A stretch of DNA of 54,366 bases from Helicobacter salomonis (lineage in GTDB: Bacteria; Campylobacterota; Campylobacteria; Campylobacterales; Helicobacteraceae): the NCBI RefSeq assembly GCF_017979425.1, contig NZ_JAERIS010000008.1:1-54366 (forward strand), in the 5' to 3' direction. The notes beneath the pieces are model-generated. The model ran no database searches. It was given only the letters and a program-made list of their open reading frames with translations, and had not been told where the DNA came from. Positions 1-7,645 of this stretch are shown here, piece by piece (the first letter of the stretch is position 1; each line of letters starts with the position of its first letter). A program made the translations under genes and the position numbers.

Positions 1-337
1 CTTCAAAATGTAGCCCCGTGGTGGGCTCATCTAAGATATACAGCGTTTTGCCCGTGTCTTTACGACTCAATTCTTTAAGTTTAATCCCTAGGGCTTTTTC
101 GCGTTCCACCACTTTAGCGCTGCGTTGATCAAGCAGGCTTTGGGTTTGGTTTTGGAGAGTTTGGAGTGTGAGGGCACGCTCTTGGAGGGCCTGCAGTTGG
201 CGATCAATCTCGGCTTTACGGGATTCAAAAATCGCGTTGCACTGCAAGAATTGCTGGGCGGGAGTTTCTTTTACTTGGGCGGGAGTTTCTTTTGCCAAGA
301 GAAATGCGCCCATAAACCACACACACCATCTAAACAT
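1..337 (-). CDS. MotE/HP0257-like N-terminus running in frame into a UvrA fragment (partial)
   Basis: The open frame starts at ATG 337-335 and runs off the left edge (112 codons visible). Residues 1-15 form a signal-peptide-like or membrane segment. Next comes a duplicated 7-residue unit ([14 protein letters not shown]) encoded by an 18 bp direct repeat. Then follows a Cys-containing, coiled-coil-rich stretch, as in the secreted flagellar-motility protein HP0257 (MotE-like), which sits beside the fliJ-like gene and purA in H. pylori. The last ~25 codons (about bases 2-76) read instead as Uvr[21 protein letters not shown] is the Walker B/signature region of the second UvrA ATPase domain. A MotE protein should not contain this. 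The join is in frame. It may be a genuine rearrangement or an assembly/contig-edge chimera. Gene identity is fairly sure for each half; the biology of the fusion is uncertain. Confidence 0.65.
   Translation of the reverse strand, partial: MFRWCVWFMGAFLLAKETPAQVKETPAQQFLQCNAIFESRKAEIDRQLQALQERALTLQTLQNQTQSLLDQRSAKVVEREKALGIKLKELSRKDTGKTLYILDEPTTGLHFE
255..293. repeat. 18 bp tandem repeat, period 21, inside the MotE-like gene
   Basis: Positions 255-272 and 276-293 carry the same 18 bases (TGGGCGGGAGTTTCTTTT on the plus strand) with period 21. On the minus strand this encodes two copies of KETPAQ(V/Q). The period is a whole number of codons, so gain or loss of a unit would keep frame. It lies just after the signal segment. 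Confidence 0.85.
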
Positions 338-758
338 GCGCTCCCCTTTGGTTTTGGATAAATACACTCGCGCCAATGGCATCCATCTCTTTATGCTCTA
401 GTTTTTTCAAGCGTGCTAACTCTTTTTGGGTCTGTAAAGTCTCTAAATAAAGAATTTTCTCATACTCCATGCTAGCCTCTTTGTAAGCTTCTTGCAAACG
501 CGCCCCCTTTTGCTCTAGCTCGGCGATTGCGATCTGTGTCTGCGTGAGCGCGTAGCGGTAATTATGTTTCAGAGCGTTGAGCTGGGTAAAGCCATGCATA
601 CCTCCTTGGGCAGGCACGCTTAAGTCGCATAATTGTGCATTTAGGGCATGCAGTTCCTGCTCTTTATGCGCGATCTGAGCGCGGTTGTTGGCGATGTCAA
701 TTTGGGCGCGCTGCATGGCTTGGCGTTTGATTTTGAGCAGGGCTTTAAATTGGCTCAT
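330..758 (-). CDS. fliJ: FliJ-like flagellar export protein (HP0256 type)
   Basis: Predicted 142 aa, almost entirely alpha-helical and charged, with heptad-like Leu/Ala/Glu/Gln patterns typical of the coiled-coil FliJ family, which escorts chaperones to the flagellar type III export gate. Position next to purA and a MotE-like gene matches HP0256 in H. pylori, reported as the divergent FliJ. I chose the ATG at 758 because it overlaps the purA stop as ATGA; the frame stays open upstream, but that part lies inside purA. The 3' end overlaps the downstream MotE-like start by 8 bases, suggesting translational coupling. Sequence conservation of FliJ is weak, so the call rests partly on context. Confidence 0.72.
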   Translation of the reverse strand: MSQFKALLKIKRQAMQRAQIDIANNRAQIAHKEQELHALNAQLCDLSVPAQGGMHGFTQLNALKHNYRYALTQTQIAIAELEQKGARLQEAYKEASMEYEKILYLETLQTQKELARLKKLEHKEMDAIGASVFIQNQRGAHV

Positions 759-1954
759 CGTAAAATCATTTTCTCTCGCTTGGGACTGGTGGAGATCGCA
801 CTGATTCTCACACCCACAAGCTCTTCTAGGGCGTTGACATAAATTTGTGCTGCTTGGGGCAAGTCCTGAAAATGGCATGCATCTGCGCTGCGTGTCCAGC
901 CTGCAAAGCGTTTATAAAGGGGTTTGACTCCTTCTAGGGAGTGGGGCATGTGGCTGATAGTTTGCCCCTCTTTTTCATAACCCACACAGACTAGAATTTC
1001 TTCCAAGCCATCTAAGACATCTAGTTTCATCAAAACTAATTCTGTGCATCCATTGAGGCGACAGGCATAGCGCACTGCGACAGCATCAAAATACCCACAA
1101 CGGCGCGCACGCTGGGTAGTCGTGCCAAATTCATGCCCTTTTTCACGCAACCACTCTCCCACAGCTCCTTTTTCTTCGCTAGGAAAAGGGCCATTGCCTA
1201 CGCGCGTGCAATAGGCTTTAGCCACTCCAATGATCTTGTCAATGTCTTTCACGCTCAAACCACTCCCACTACACGCCCCCGCGCTAATCGTGGTAGAGCT
1301 AGTAACAAAGGGATAAGTGCCAAAATCAATGTCAAGCATACTCCCCTGTGCTCCCTCTAGTAAAATGCGCTTACCCTCTTGCACTCCCTCCCAGAGCATG
1401 CGCGTTGTGTCAGCGATGTAGGGGATAATAGTAGGCGCATAGGTGTGCAGATAATTTTCTAGCATAGAAGTGTCGTGTAAATGGGCGAGGGTAGCGATTT
1501 TCTCTTGTAAAATCTTAGGCTGGAGTAAATCCCCCATACGCAAACCCACACGCCCAATTTTATCCTGATAGGCTGGCCCGATGCCCTTGCGTGTCGTGCC
1601 AATCGCGCTTTGGGCTTCTTGGCGACTCTCTAACATTTGGTGGTAGGGCAAAATCAAATGAGCGCGCTCGCTCACGAATAATCTGCCTTGTAGGTTGTCA
1701 AAGGGGGCAATTTCTTGAGCTAACGCGTCCAAAGCAATCACCACGCCACTTCCAATGACATTCTTGCACTGAGGGTAGAGCACACCTGAGGGGATGAGGT
1801 GCAGGGCATAAGTATGTCCTTTAGCCACGATGGTGTGCCCTGCATTGTGCCCCCCTTGAAAACGCACCACAAAATCGTAGTCTTGTGCCAAGCGGTCTAC
1901 TAACTTACCCTTGCCCTCATCGCCCCACTGTACCCCTACAACCACATCAGCCAT
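755..1954 (-). CDS. purA: Adenylosuccinate synthetase
   Basis: Predicted 399 aa, near the usual length. It joins IMP and aspartate using GTP to form adenylosuccinate, the first committed step to AMP, in the cytosol. Visible motifs are the N-terminal P-loop GDEGKGK (residues 11-17, containing the catalytic Asp), GGHNAGHT (34-41), the IMP-site segment around IGTTRKGIGPAYQDK, and the C-terminal SxSPKR-type guanine loop. The ATG at 1954 has AAGGAT upstream. The stop overlaps the fliJ-like start by ATGA, so flagellar and purine genes are co-transcribed, as in H. pylori HP0255-HP0257. prs lies 20 bp upstream on the same strand. Confidence 0.97.
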   Translation of the reverse strand: MADVVVGVQWGDEGKGKLVDRLAQDYDFVVRFQGGHNAGHTIVAKGHTYALHLIPSGVLYPQCKNVIGSGVVIALDALAQEIAPFDNLQGRLFVSERAHLILPYHQMLESRQEAQSAIGTTRKGIGPAYQDKIGRVGLRMGDLLQPKILQEKIATLAHLHDTSMLENYLHTYAPTIIPYIADTTRMLWEGVQEGKRILLEGAQGSMLDIDFGTYPFVTSSTTISAGACSGSGLSVKDIDKIIGVAKAYCTRVGNGPFPSEEKGAVGEWLREKGHEFGTTTQRARRCGYFDAVAVRYACRLNGCTELVLMKLDVLDGLEEILVCVGYEKEGQTISHMPHSLEGVKPLYKRFAGWTRSADACHFQDLPQAAQIYVNALEELVGVRISAISTSPKREKMILR

Positions 1955-1974
1955 CTTGATCCTTAACTTCTAAA

Positions 1975-2910
1975 TTAGACAAAGAGCGATTGCACGCTTT
2001 CATTATGGTAAACACGGCGAATCACCTCTGCAAACAGGGGTGCAACGCTCAAAATCGTGATTTTTGGGTGAGGACCTTTGAGCGGAATCGAGTTACTCAC
2101 CACCACCTCATCAAGATCACTCTCCTTAATGCGTTTGAGGGCATTGCCACTCAACACCGCATGCGTGCCCAACGCCATCACAGAGTGCGCACCTTTTGCC
2201 TTGAGCATACTAGCGGCCTTACAAATAGTTCCAGCTGTATCGATCATATCATCTACCAAAATCACATCGCGCCCCTTCACTTCCCCAATGATATTCATCA
2301 CTTCTGATTCGTTAGCTCTTTCACGCCGTTTATCCACGATAACCAAATCCATGCCAATTTGGCTAGCAAAATAACGCGCGCGCGCTACGCCCCCAATATC
2401 AGGGCTAGCCACCACGGGGTTTTTAAAATCCTTAGAACAAATATAATCTCTAAAAACAATCGATCCGTAAAGATTATCCACAGGAATGTTAAAAAAGCCC
2501 TGGATTTGCCCGGCATGCAAGTCCATAGTGATCACACGATCGATGCACACGCTCTGCATCAAATCGGCCACCAGTTTGGCGCTAATAGGCACTCTGGGGG
2601 CGGCTTTGCGATCCTGTCTGGCATACCCAAAATAAGGCACAACGGCGGTGATGGAGTTGGCCGAAGAGCGGCGCAACGCGTCCACCATCACTAGGAGCTC
2701 CATGAGATTATCGTTCACGGGTGCGCATGTGGGCTGTACAATGTAGACATCTCGGCCTCGCACCGATTCGCTGATTTGCACATTGATCTCTCCATCACTA
2801 AAACGCCCCAAGATGGCTTTAGAGAGCCCGACACTGAGGTGTTTGGCAACTTCCTTACCAAAGCTAGGGTGTGCACTCCCGCAAAAAATCTTAAAGCTCC
2901 GTGTTCGCAT
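1975..2910 (-). CDS. prs: Ribose-phosphate pyrophosphokinase
   Basis: Predicted 311 aa. It makes PRPP from ribose 5-phosphate and ATP, feeding purine, pyrimidine, NAD, His and Trp synthesis. The N-terminus (RSFKIFCGSAHPSFGKEVA), the FSDGEINVQI segment, the flexible-loop YARQDRK region and the PRPP-binding VILVDDMIDTAGT motif near residues 215-227 are all family hallmarks. An in-frame ATG lies 15 bases upstream at 2925, but AAAGGA sits about 7 bases before the ATG at 2910, and the shorter protein matches H. pylori PrsA. The 5' region is adjacent to or overlaps the stop of the HIT gene. It is probably co-transcribed with the HIT-murF-hydrolase-ddl genes, as in HP0738-HP0742. Confidence 0.96.
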   Translation of the reverse strand: MRTRSFKIFCGSAHPSFGKEVAKHLSVGLSKAILGRFSDGEINVQISESVRGRDVYIVQPTCAPVNDNLMELLVMVDALRRSSANSITAVVPYFGYARQDRKAAPRVPISAKLVADLMQSVCIDRVITMDLHAGQIQGFFNIPVDNLYGSIVFRDYICSKDFKNPVVASPDIGGVARARYFASQIGMDLVIVDKRRERANESEVMNIIGEVKGRDVILVDDMIDTAGTICKAASMLKAKGAHSVMALGTHAVLSGNALKRIKESDLDEVVVSNSIPLKGPHPKITILSVAPLFAEVIRRVYHNESVQSLFV

Positions 2911-2921
2911 ACACATTCCTT

Positions 2922-3413
2922 TCATGGGGTGAAATAGGTTTTTCCCTTTTCCTGGAGTTCTTGATAGATCGCTTCAAAGTCCACACCATAAACGCGGGTA
3001 TCACCAATCACACTGATAAAATTCGTGTCCTTATAAAAACGGGGCACTAAATGCCCGTGCAAGTGCGCGCTAATACCCGCCCCCCCCGCATCCTTGAGAT
3101 TAAAACCTAGATTGATGCCATCTGCCCCAAAGGCGTAGAGTAATTGCACACCCTCATACATGCGCTTTTGTAAATGTTGCCAATCTTCCAAGCTCAAAAG
3201 TTCTGGGCTATCCACATGTTGGTGAGGGATCACCATGAAATGCCCTGGATTGTAAGGGTAGCGATTCATCACCACAAACACGCGCGCATCGCGATATAAG
3301 ACATGGTTACTTTTATCCAAATGGGCCGTCTGACTGATGGCGCAAAACACACAACCCTGTGTGTGTGTGCCTTGTAGATAGGAGCTTCTCCATGGCGCGT
3401 AGAGTCGGTGCAT
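2922..3413 (-). CDS. HIT-family nucleotide hydrolase/transferase
   Basis: Predicted 163 aa. The C-terminal part carries HLHGHLVPR, the HxHxH histidine triad whose middle His attacks the nucleotide alpha-phosphate. Upstream NPGHFMVIPHQHVDSP and GINLGFNLKDAGGAGISAH are the other conserved HIT segments. CVFCAI near the N-terminus suggests a zinc site with nearby Cys/His, as in many bacterial Fhit/HIT proteins. The ATG at 3413 is preceded by AAAGGA. A run of eight G residues on the coding strand (3080-3087) encodes the Gly-Gly before the triad. The physiological substrate is unknown; dinucleoside polyphosphates or nucleoside phosphoramidates are typical of the family. It corresponds to HP0741. 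Confidence 0.9.
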   Translation of the reverse strand: MHRLYAPWRSSYLQGTHTQGCVFCAISQTAHLDKSNHVLYRDARVFVVMNRYPYNPGHFMVIPHQHVDSPELLSLEDWQHLQKRMYEGVQLLYAFGADGINLGFNLKDAGGAGISAHLHGHLVPRFYKDTNFISVIGDTRVYGVDFEAIYQELQEKGKTYFTP

Positions 3414-3422
3414 GGTTGTCCT

Positions 3423-4895
3423 TTAAATATAATTGGGCGCGTCGTTGGCAAATAAAATAAGGTCTTGTGCCAGCGTAACGCTTTGGAGGGTTTGTTCTAA
3501 TTGTGCCTTATCTTTTAAGAAAATCTTTTGAGGTTTGTGGATAGCTTGACCCAACACTTGAATGTTGAGCTCCCCAGTAATGATGGCGATGTCAAAGACC
3601 TTGTCGATCGCCTCGCCTAGCGTGGTATTAGACGCTTCATCGCTTTCTACCAGGCCTGGGGTTACAATCACCTTACGCCCTGGATAAAGACTACACAAAC
3701 GCACCCCCTCTAGCATTCCCTTCAGATTGCCATTAAAACCATCGTCAATGATGATTTTGTTATGGGTATGCAGGACATGCAGGCGATGGGGGACGGGATT
3801 GAGTTTGGCAACCAAGCGTTGTAATTGTGCAATGGGGATACCAAAGTGAAAACCAACCATGACGGCCAAACTGATATTTTCCACATTAAAAACCCCTAAA
3901 ATTTTGCTCTCAAAGGGAACCCATTTTTGATCTAAAAAGAGCTCAAAACGCGTGCCCTCCAAAGTGGCTTCCACCTGCCTAGTTTGGCCTGGATAGAAAG
4001 TAATTTTATCTTGATGTGCGGATAAAAAAGGTTCCAAAGCTTGACTCTTATAACAAAACGCCTGCTCTAAGCGCGCCGAATCGAGCAACTCGGCCTTGGT
4101 CTGGGCTACATTCTCCAAGGTCTTGAAATATTCAATATGCTGTTTACCCACTTCGGTGATGATGGCATAATGGGGTTGTAAAAATGTGGTGATTGCCTTG
4201 ATATCTCCGGGTTGGCGCGCGCCCGCCTCCGCAATGTAGAGTGTGGCATTTTCTCCTAGATTTTGGTTAATATCACGACTCAAGCCCAGCAAGGTGTTCA
4301 CACTTCCCGAGGCGCTGTAGGCAATGTATTTCCCCTGGAGGATCTGTTGTAGATAGCTTTTGACACTGGTTTTTCCAAAACTCCCCGTGATGGCGATGAT
4401 TTTCAGATCAGACATACGCGTGAGCTTGTCTTGAGCCAAACGCACATACCCCTGTGCGCAACTCTTTTCAAAACCCCAAGAAGCCCCATGCACCAAGCAC
4501 ATCAGCACGACATAACGCCAAAAAGGCATTTCCCCCAAAAAATGTGCTACTAGCATGTCCAAAAGCAAAAAGAATAATAAGAGTGCGAAGAAACGCAACA
4601 CGCGCGGAGTGAAAACGAGTCTTTTATCCAAATTCACAGCCCACAAGACCAGCCACGGAATCTGTATACCAATAACATAGAGAGCAAAAAACATCTTGAT
4701 ATGATTCAAATGGCTTACATGAGTCATAACAAAGATAGCTAGGGGCAACAATACATGGTAAAAATGCCAACGCCTTTTATGGTGTTTGGTAAGCACCCGT
4801 GCAAAGCTGTAGTGATACCATTGTAACAAAGTCATCAGGTAATAATTCAACCCTATAATAAACACCCATACTGCCCCTAACTCTAATGTCCCCAT
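3423..4895 (-). CDS. murF: UDP-MurNAc-tripeptide--D-Ala-D-Ala ligase with membrane N-terminus
   Basis: Predicted 490 aa. It adds D-Ala-D-Ala to the UDP-MurNAc-tripeptide, the last cytoplasmic step of peptidoglycan precursor synthesis. The Mur-ligase ATPase core starts near residue 165 with P-loop ITGSFGKTS, followed by the NTLLG and EAGARQPGDI segments and the C-terminal MurF domain. The first ~150 residues are unlike classical MurF: they contain four or five hydrophobic helices, as in H. pylori HP0740. The ATG at 4895 has AGGGG five bases upstream; a GTG two codons earlier is less likely. It is coupled to the upstream hydrolase (stop at 4898) and shares an operon with ddl, which makes its D-Ala-D-Ala substrate. 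Confidence 0.93.
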   Translation of the reverse strand: MGTLELGAVWVFIIGLNYYLMTLLQWYHYSFARVLTKHHKRRWHFYHVLLPLAIFVMTHVSHLNHIKMFFALYVIGIQIPWLVLWAVNLDKRLVFTPRVLRFFALLLFFLLLDMLVAHFLGEMPFWRYVVLMCLVHGASWGFEKSCAQGYVRLAQDKLTRMSDLKIIAITGSFGKTSVKSYLQQILQGKYIAYSASGSVNTLLGLSRDINQNLGENATLYIAEAGARQPGDIKAITTFLQPHYAIITEVGKQHIEYFKTLENVAQTKAELLDSARLEQAFCYKSQALEPFLSAHQDKITFYPGQTRQVEATLEGTRFELFLDQKWVPFESKILGVFNVENISLAVMVGFHFGIPIAQLQRLVAKLNPVPHRLHVLHTHNKIIIDDGFNGNLKGMLEGVRLCSLYPGRKVIVTPGLVESDEASNTTLGEAIDKVFDIAIITGELNIQVLGQAIHKPQKIFLKDKAQLEQTLQSVTLAQDLILFANDAPNYI

Positions 4896-4897
4896 GA

Positions 4898-5635
4898 TCA
4901 CCCCTGCTTGGCCATGTATGGCGCGCTAAAATATTCCAAACAATGCTGCTGTACCAGAGCCCCCTGTTTTAAAAAAAAGTAATGATCTCCAGGCATAATG
5001 ACCAAGCGGTTGTTAGGAATTAAAGCCGCAATCTGTTGCCCCGCTTTCAGAGGAGTTGTGTGGTCTTGTTCTCCCCATAAAATCAAAGTGTTCTTGGTGC
5101 AGGCGCTAAAATGTGCCCTAAAGTCCTCTTGAATGGTGTATTTAAAAGTTTCATACATGGCTGGATTTAAGCCTTGTGCGTCTGCACTTCTCAGCGTGCG
5201 ATTGCTCACCCCTAATGCACGCAAACCTTTGGCCAATCGAATCTTTAGACGGGTTTTAAAAGACTTAGGCAACACAATCCCCGCGCTACTGAGCAAAACT
5301 AAGTCCTGACTGTAGCATAAAGTGGCGACCTTGCCCCCAAAACTATGCCCCACCATTAAATCTGGGACAATGCCTAAGGATTGGAAAAAAGCGTCGATGA
5401 TGTGGGCGTAATCCCGTGGAGTGAGAAAAGTCTGGTTGGGGCTTTTACCAAAGCCGGGCAAATCGAGGTAAAAGTGCTGGTAATCTGTAAAATGGGTCTT
5501 GAAGGCGTGCTGCATTAATTCCTTAGAGCTCCCCCAACCGTGCAAAAACACCACGCTCTTAGGCGCGCTTTTATTATGCAGATCATAGGCGATCTCAAAA
5601 TCGTGCCCTTGATATACTATCTTGCGTCTGGCCAT
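4898..5635 (-). CDS. Alpha/beta-hydrolase fold enzyme
   Basis: Predicted 245 aa. The oxyanion-hole segment VFLHGWGSS and the nucleophile elbow GHSFGG are plain. The acid Asp is probably in LILWGEQDHTTP and the catalytic His in MPGDHYFFL near the C-terminus, so the Ser-Asp-His triad looks intact. No substrate can be read. It sits between murF and ddl with 1-4 base overlaps, matching HP0739, so it may act in cell-wall or lipid metabolism, but that is inference from context. The ATG at 5635 overlaps the ddl TGA by one base; a GTG one codon upstream is possible. No signal peptide, so it is cytosolic. Confidence 0.88.
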   Translation of the reverse strand: MARRKIVYQGHDFEIAYDLHNKSAPKSVVFLHGWGSSKELMQHAFKTHFTDYQHFYLDLPGFGKSPNQTFLTPRDYAHIIDAFFQSLGIVPDLMVGHSFGGKVATLCYSQDLVLLSSAGIVLPKSFKTRLKIRLAKGLRALGVSNRTLRSADAQGLNPAMYETFKYTIQEDFRAHFSACTKNTLILWGEQDHTTPLKAGQQIAALIPNNRLVIMPGDHYFFLKQGALVQQHCLEYFSAPYMAKQG

Positions 5636-6669
5636 CACTTGTTTTTTTGAATTTGGTTGATGTAGTGGTAGGTGATGGGAATGGGGGGGCTCTTGGGCAA
5701 GAGGACATTCTCGAGCACATCGTTAAAATTCTCAAAGAGATAGTGCGCTAAACTTCCCGGAATAGGGTTAATTTCGTTTAAAAAGATTTGATCGTCTATC
5801 ACAAAAAAATCACAACGGATAATTGCCCCCACGAAAAAAGGTTCGTAAATGCGCTGGAAAAGTGCGCGCATTTGCGCTTCGAGCTGTGTGCTGATCTGTG
5901 CCTTAGCCACTTTCTGGGTGCGCCCAAAATCTAAATACTTTTCCTCAAATCCCAATAGCTCCTTCTTTTGGGGTTCCTCCACAATGGAAAAGATGTAACT
6001 GCCCCCCTCAACCATGCAACCTGCCAAATTGTATTCTTTAATGCCCGCCTTGAAAGGCTCTATAATCACCTGATTATCAAATTCAAAGACCTCGTCTAAA
6101 ACATATTCAATATCCTTAGACTCTTTGATCACGCCAATCCCAATTGAACTCCCCAAGCGATTGGGCTTGACAATGAGAGGCAACTCCAAAGTCTTGAGCG
6201 CATCACTTTGGTGTTTGTCCAGGAAGACATAGGGTAATACCTTGATTCCCCTCTCTTGGGCAAAAACCTTGGTGAGGTATTTGCTGTAACTGAGAATGCA
6301 GCCCTCCACTCTAGGCCCGATGAAAGGGATTTCAAAAAAATCCAACAGAGAGGCGAGTTTTCCATCCTCCCCATCGCCTCCGTGTATGAGATTGATGAGG
6401 GTAGAAAATGCCACCTGCTTACCCCCTAAGAGACCTTGGGTGTAGAAACCATGGGGTTTTAAGAAGAGCTCAGGGCATTTGCGGTACTGACCGCTAGCAA
6501 AAAAACGAGAGCGCATCTCCTTAGCCGGAATCAAGTAGAAGCGATGTGTCCCATCCAAGAAGATAAAATGCCCAATCTCTGCGCCCAAAACCTCCTTAAG
6601 CGCGATTGCACTGACGATACTAATTTCGTGTTCGTAGCTCTGCCCCCCGAACAAGACCCCATAAACCAC
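5635..6669 (-). CDS. ddl: D-alanine--D-alanine ligase
   Basis: Predicted 344 aa, close to the ~347 aa of H. pylori DdlA. It forms the D-Ala-D-Ala dipeptide used by MurF. Signatures are VLFGGQSYEHEISIVSA at the N-terminus, NLIHGGDGEDGKLAS, the ATP-grasp segment PLIVKPNRLGSSIGI, and the metal-binding LNEINPIPGS near the C-terminus. I place the start at GTG 6669 because AAGGA lies five bases upstream and it gives the same N-terminal length as H. pylori (nine residues through LFGG). ATG 6675 would sit directly against that ribosome site, and GTG 6687 is a further alternative. It is the first gene of the ddl-hydrolase-murF-HIT-prs group, behind a TATAAT box at 6706-6711. Confidence 0.95.
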   Translation of the reverse strand: MVYGVLFGGQSYEHEISIVSAIALKEVLGAEIGHFIFLDGTHRFYLIPAKEMRSRFFASGQYRKCPELFLKPHGFYTQGLLGGKQVAFSTLINLIHGGDGEDGKLASLLDFFEIPFIGPRVEGCILSYSKYLTKVFAQERGIKVLPYVFLDKHQSDALKTLELPLIVKPNRLGSSIGIGVIKESKDIEYVLDEVFEFDNQVIIEPFKAGIKEYNLAGCMVEGGSYIFSIVEEPQKKELLGFEEKYLDFGRTQKVAKAQISTQLEAQMRALFQRIYEPFFVGAIIRCDFFVIDDQIFLNEINPIPGSLAHYLFENFNDVLENVLLPKSPPIPITYHYINQIQKNK

Positions 6670-6705
6670 AGACATCCTTTTGATCACGATAAGACAATCG
6701 CGCCC

Positions 6706-6711
6706 ATTATA
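6706..6711 (-). promoter_or_regulatory. -10 box of the ddl operon
   Basis: Minus-strand TATAAT lies 36 bases upstream of the ddl GTG, in the gap between the divergent ddl and prmC genes. No clear -35 is visible, which is usual for Helicobacter sigma-80 promoters. Confidence 0.6.
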
Positions 6712-6769
6712 GCCAAATCCCTCTAAAGATTGCCTACAAATGCGCTAGCATTCTAAAGGTTTTTTAGGA

Positions 6770-6775
6770 TAAAAT
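6770..6775 (+). promoter_or_regulatory. -10 box for prmC
   Basis: Plus-strand GATAAAAT (TAAAAT at 6770-6775) lies about 36 bases before the prmC ATG, in the 142 bp divergent gap with ddl. Confidence 0.5.
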
Positions 6776-6811
6776 GCGCCTTTGCAAACCTTAATTTTAA
6801 GTTGTGATTCT

Positions 6812-7645
6812 ATGCAAACTAATATCTCCAAGGCGCTCTATGAAGCAAAAAAATTTCTCAAAGACAAGGGTGTGCGCACTGCGCTTGAATCGGAGCTGCT
6901 CTTGGCCCACCTGCTGGGTGTGGATCGGGTGTATCTGCATATACACGCGCAAGAGGAGCTTGATGATTTCGCTATGGAGCGCTTTATGCGCATGATCAAA
7001 GCCAGAGCCAGAGGCAAACCCATCGAATACATCACCCATGAGGTGAGCTTTTATAGCCGCCTTTTTTTTGTGGACGAGCGTGTCTTGATTCCTAGACCAG
7101 AGACGGAACTCTTGGTCCATCAGGCTTCTGAACTTATCCAAGAGTATGGCATTAAAAATGTGATCGATGTAGGAACAGGGAGCGGAGTAGTGGGCGTTAG
7201 CCTAGCTCTACAACATCCAAAAATTAGTGTAGTGGGCACGGATATTTCTATGGAAGCACTAGAAGTAGCCAGTATTAATATCACCACCTTCAGCCTGCAG
7301 GCGCGTGTTTCCCTAATGCACACCTCGCTCATCCAGGGTTTAGAGATTCCTGCACGCACTTTGGTAGTGAGCAACCCTCCCTACATTCCCCTAGACTATC
7401 CCTTAGACGATTCTGTGAGTTACGAACCTGAAATCGCACTCTATGGGGGTGAGGAAGGTGATGAAATTCTCAAAGCTCTCATCGATGAGGCTGCGAGCAA
7501 GCGGGTGAAATTCCTCGTCTGCGAAATGGGTGCGGATCAAAGAGCCTCGTTGAGCGAACATCTCGAGTTGAGAGGCTACCGCGGAACTTTCTATGTTGAC
7601 TATGCCAAACTCGATCGCGGGTTTGTAGCCACACTCAGGAACTAA
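6812..7645 (+). CDS. prmC: Peptide chain release factor N5-glutamine methyltransferase
   Basis: Predicted 277 aa. It methylates the Gln of the GGQ motif in RF1/RF2 using SAM. The N-terminal helical domain is followed by the Rossmann SAM site VIDVGTGSGVVGVSLAL and the catalytic NPPY motif (VVSNPPYIP), which is diagnostic for Gln/Asn N-methyltransferases. RPETE in the linker is also typical of HemK/PrmC. I prefer ATG 6812 over TTG 6782; there is no strong ribosome site for either. It converges on nspC with a 4 base overlap of the 3' ends. It is transcribed alone in this window. Confidence 0.94.
   Translation: MQTNISKALYEAKKFLKDKGVRTALESELLLAHLLGVDRVYLHIHAQEELDDFAMERFMRMIKARARGKPIEYITHEVSFYSRLFFVDERVLIPRPETELLVHQASELIQEYGIKNVIDVGTGSGVVGVSLALQHPKISVVGTDISMEALEVASINITTFSLQARVSLMHTSLIQGLEIPARTLVVSNPPYIPLDYPLDDSVSYEPEIALYGGEEGDEILKALIDEAASKRVKFLVCEMGADQRASLSEHLELRGYRGTFYVDYAKLDRGFVATLRN

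Noticed and set aside
6688-6811. Small RNA in the ddl-prmC gap
   Set aside because: Only two divergent -10 boxes are visible; no stable hairpin with a T-run.
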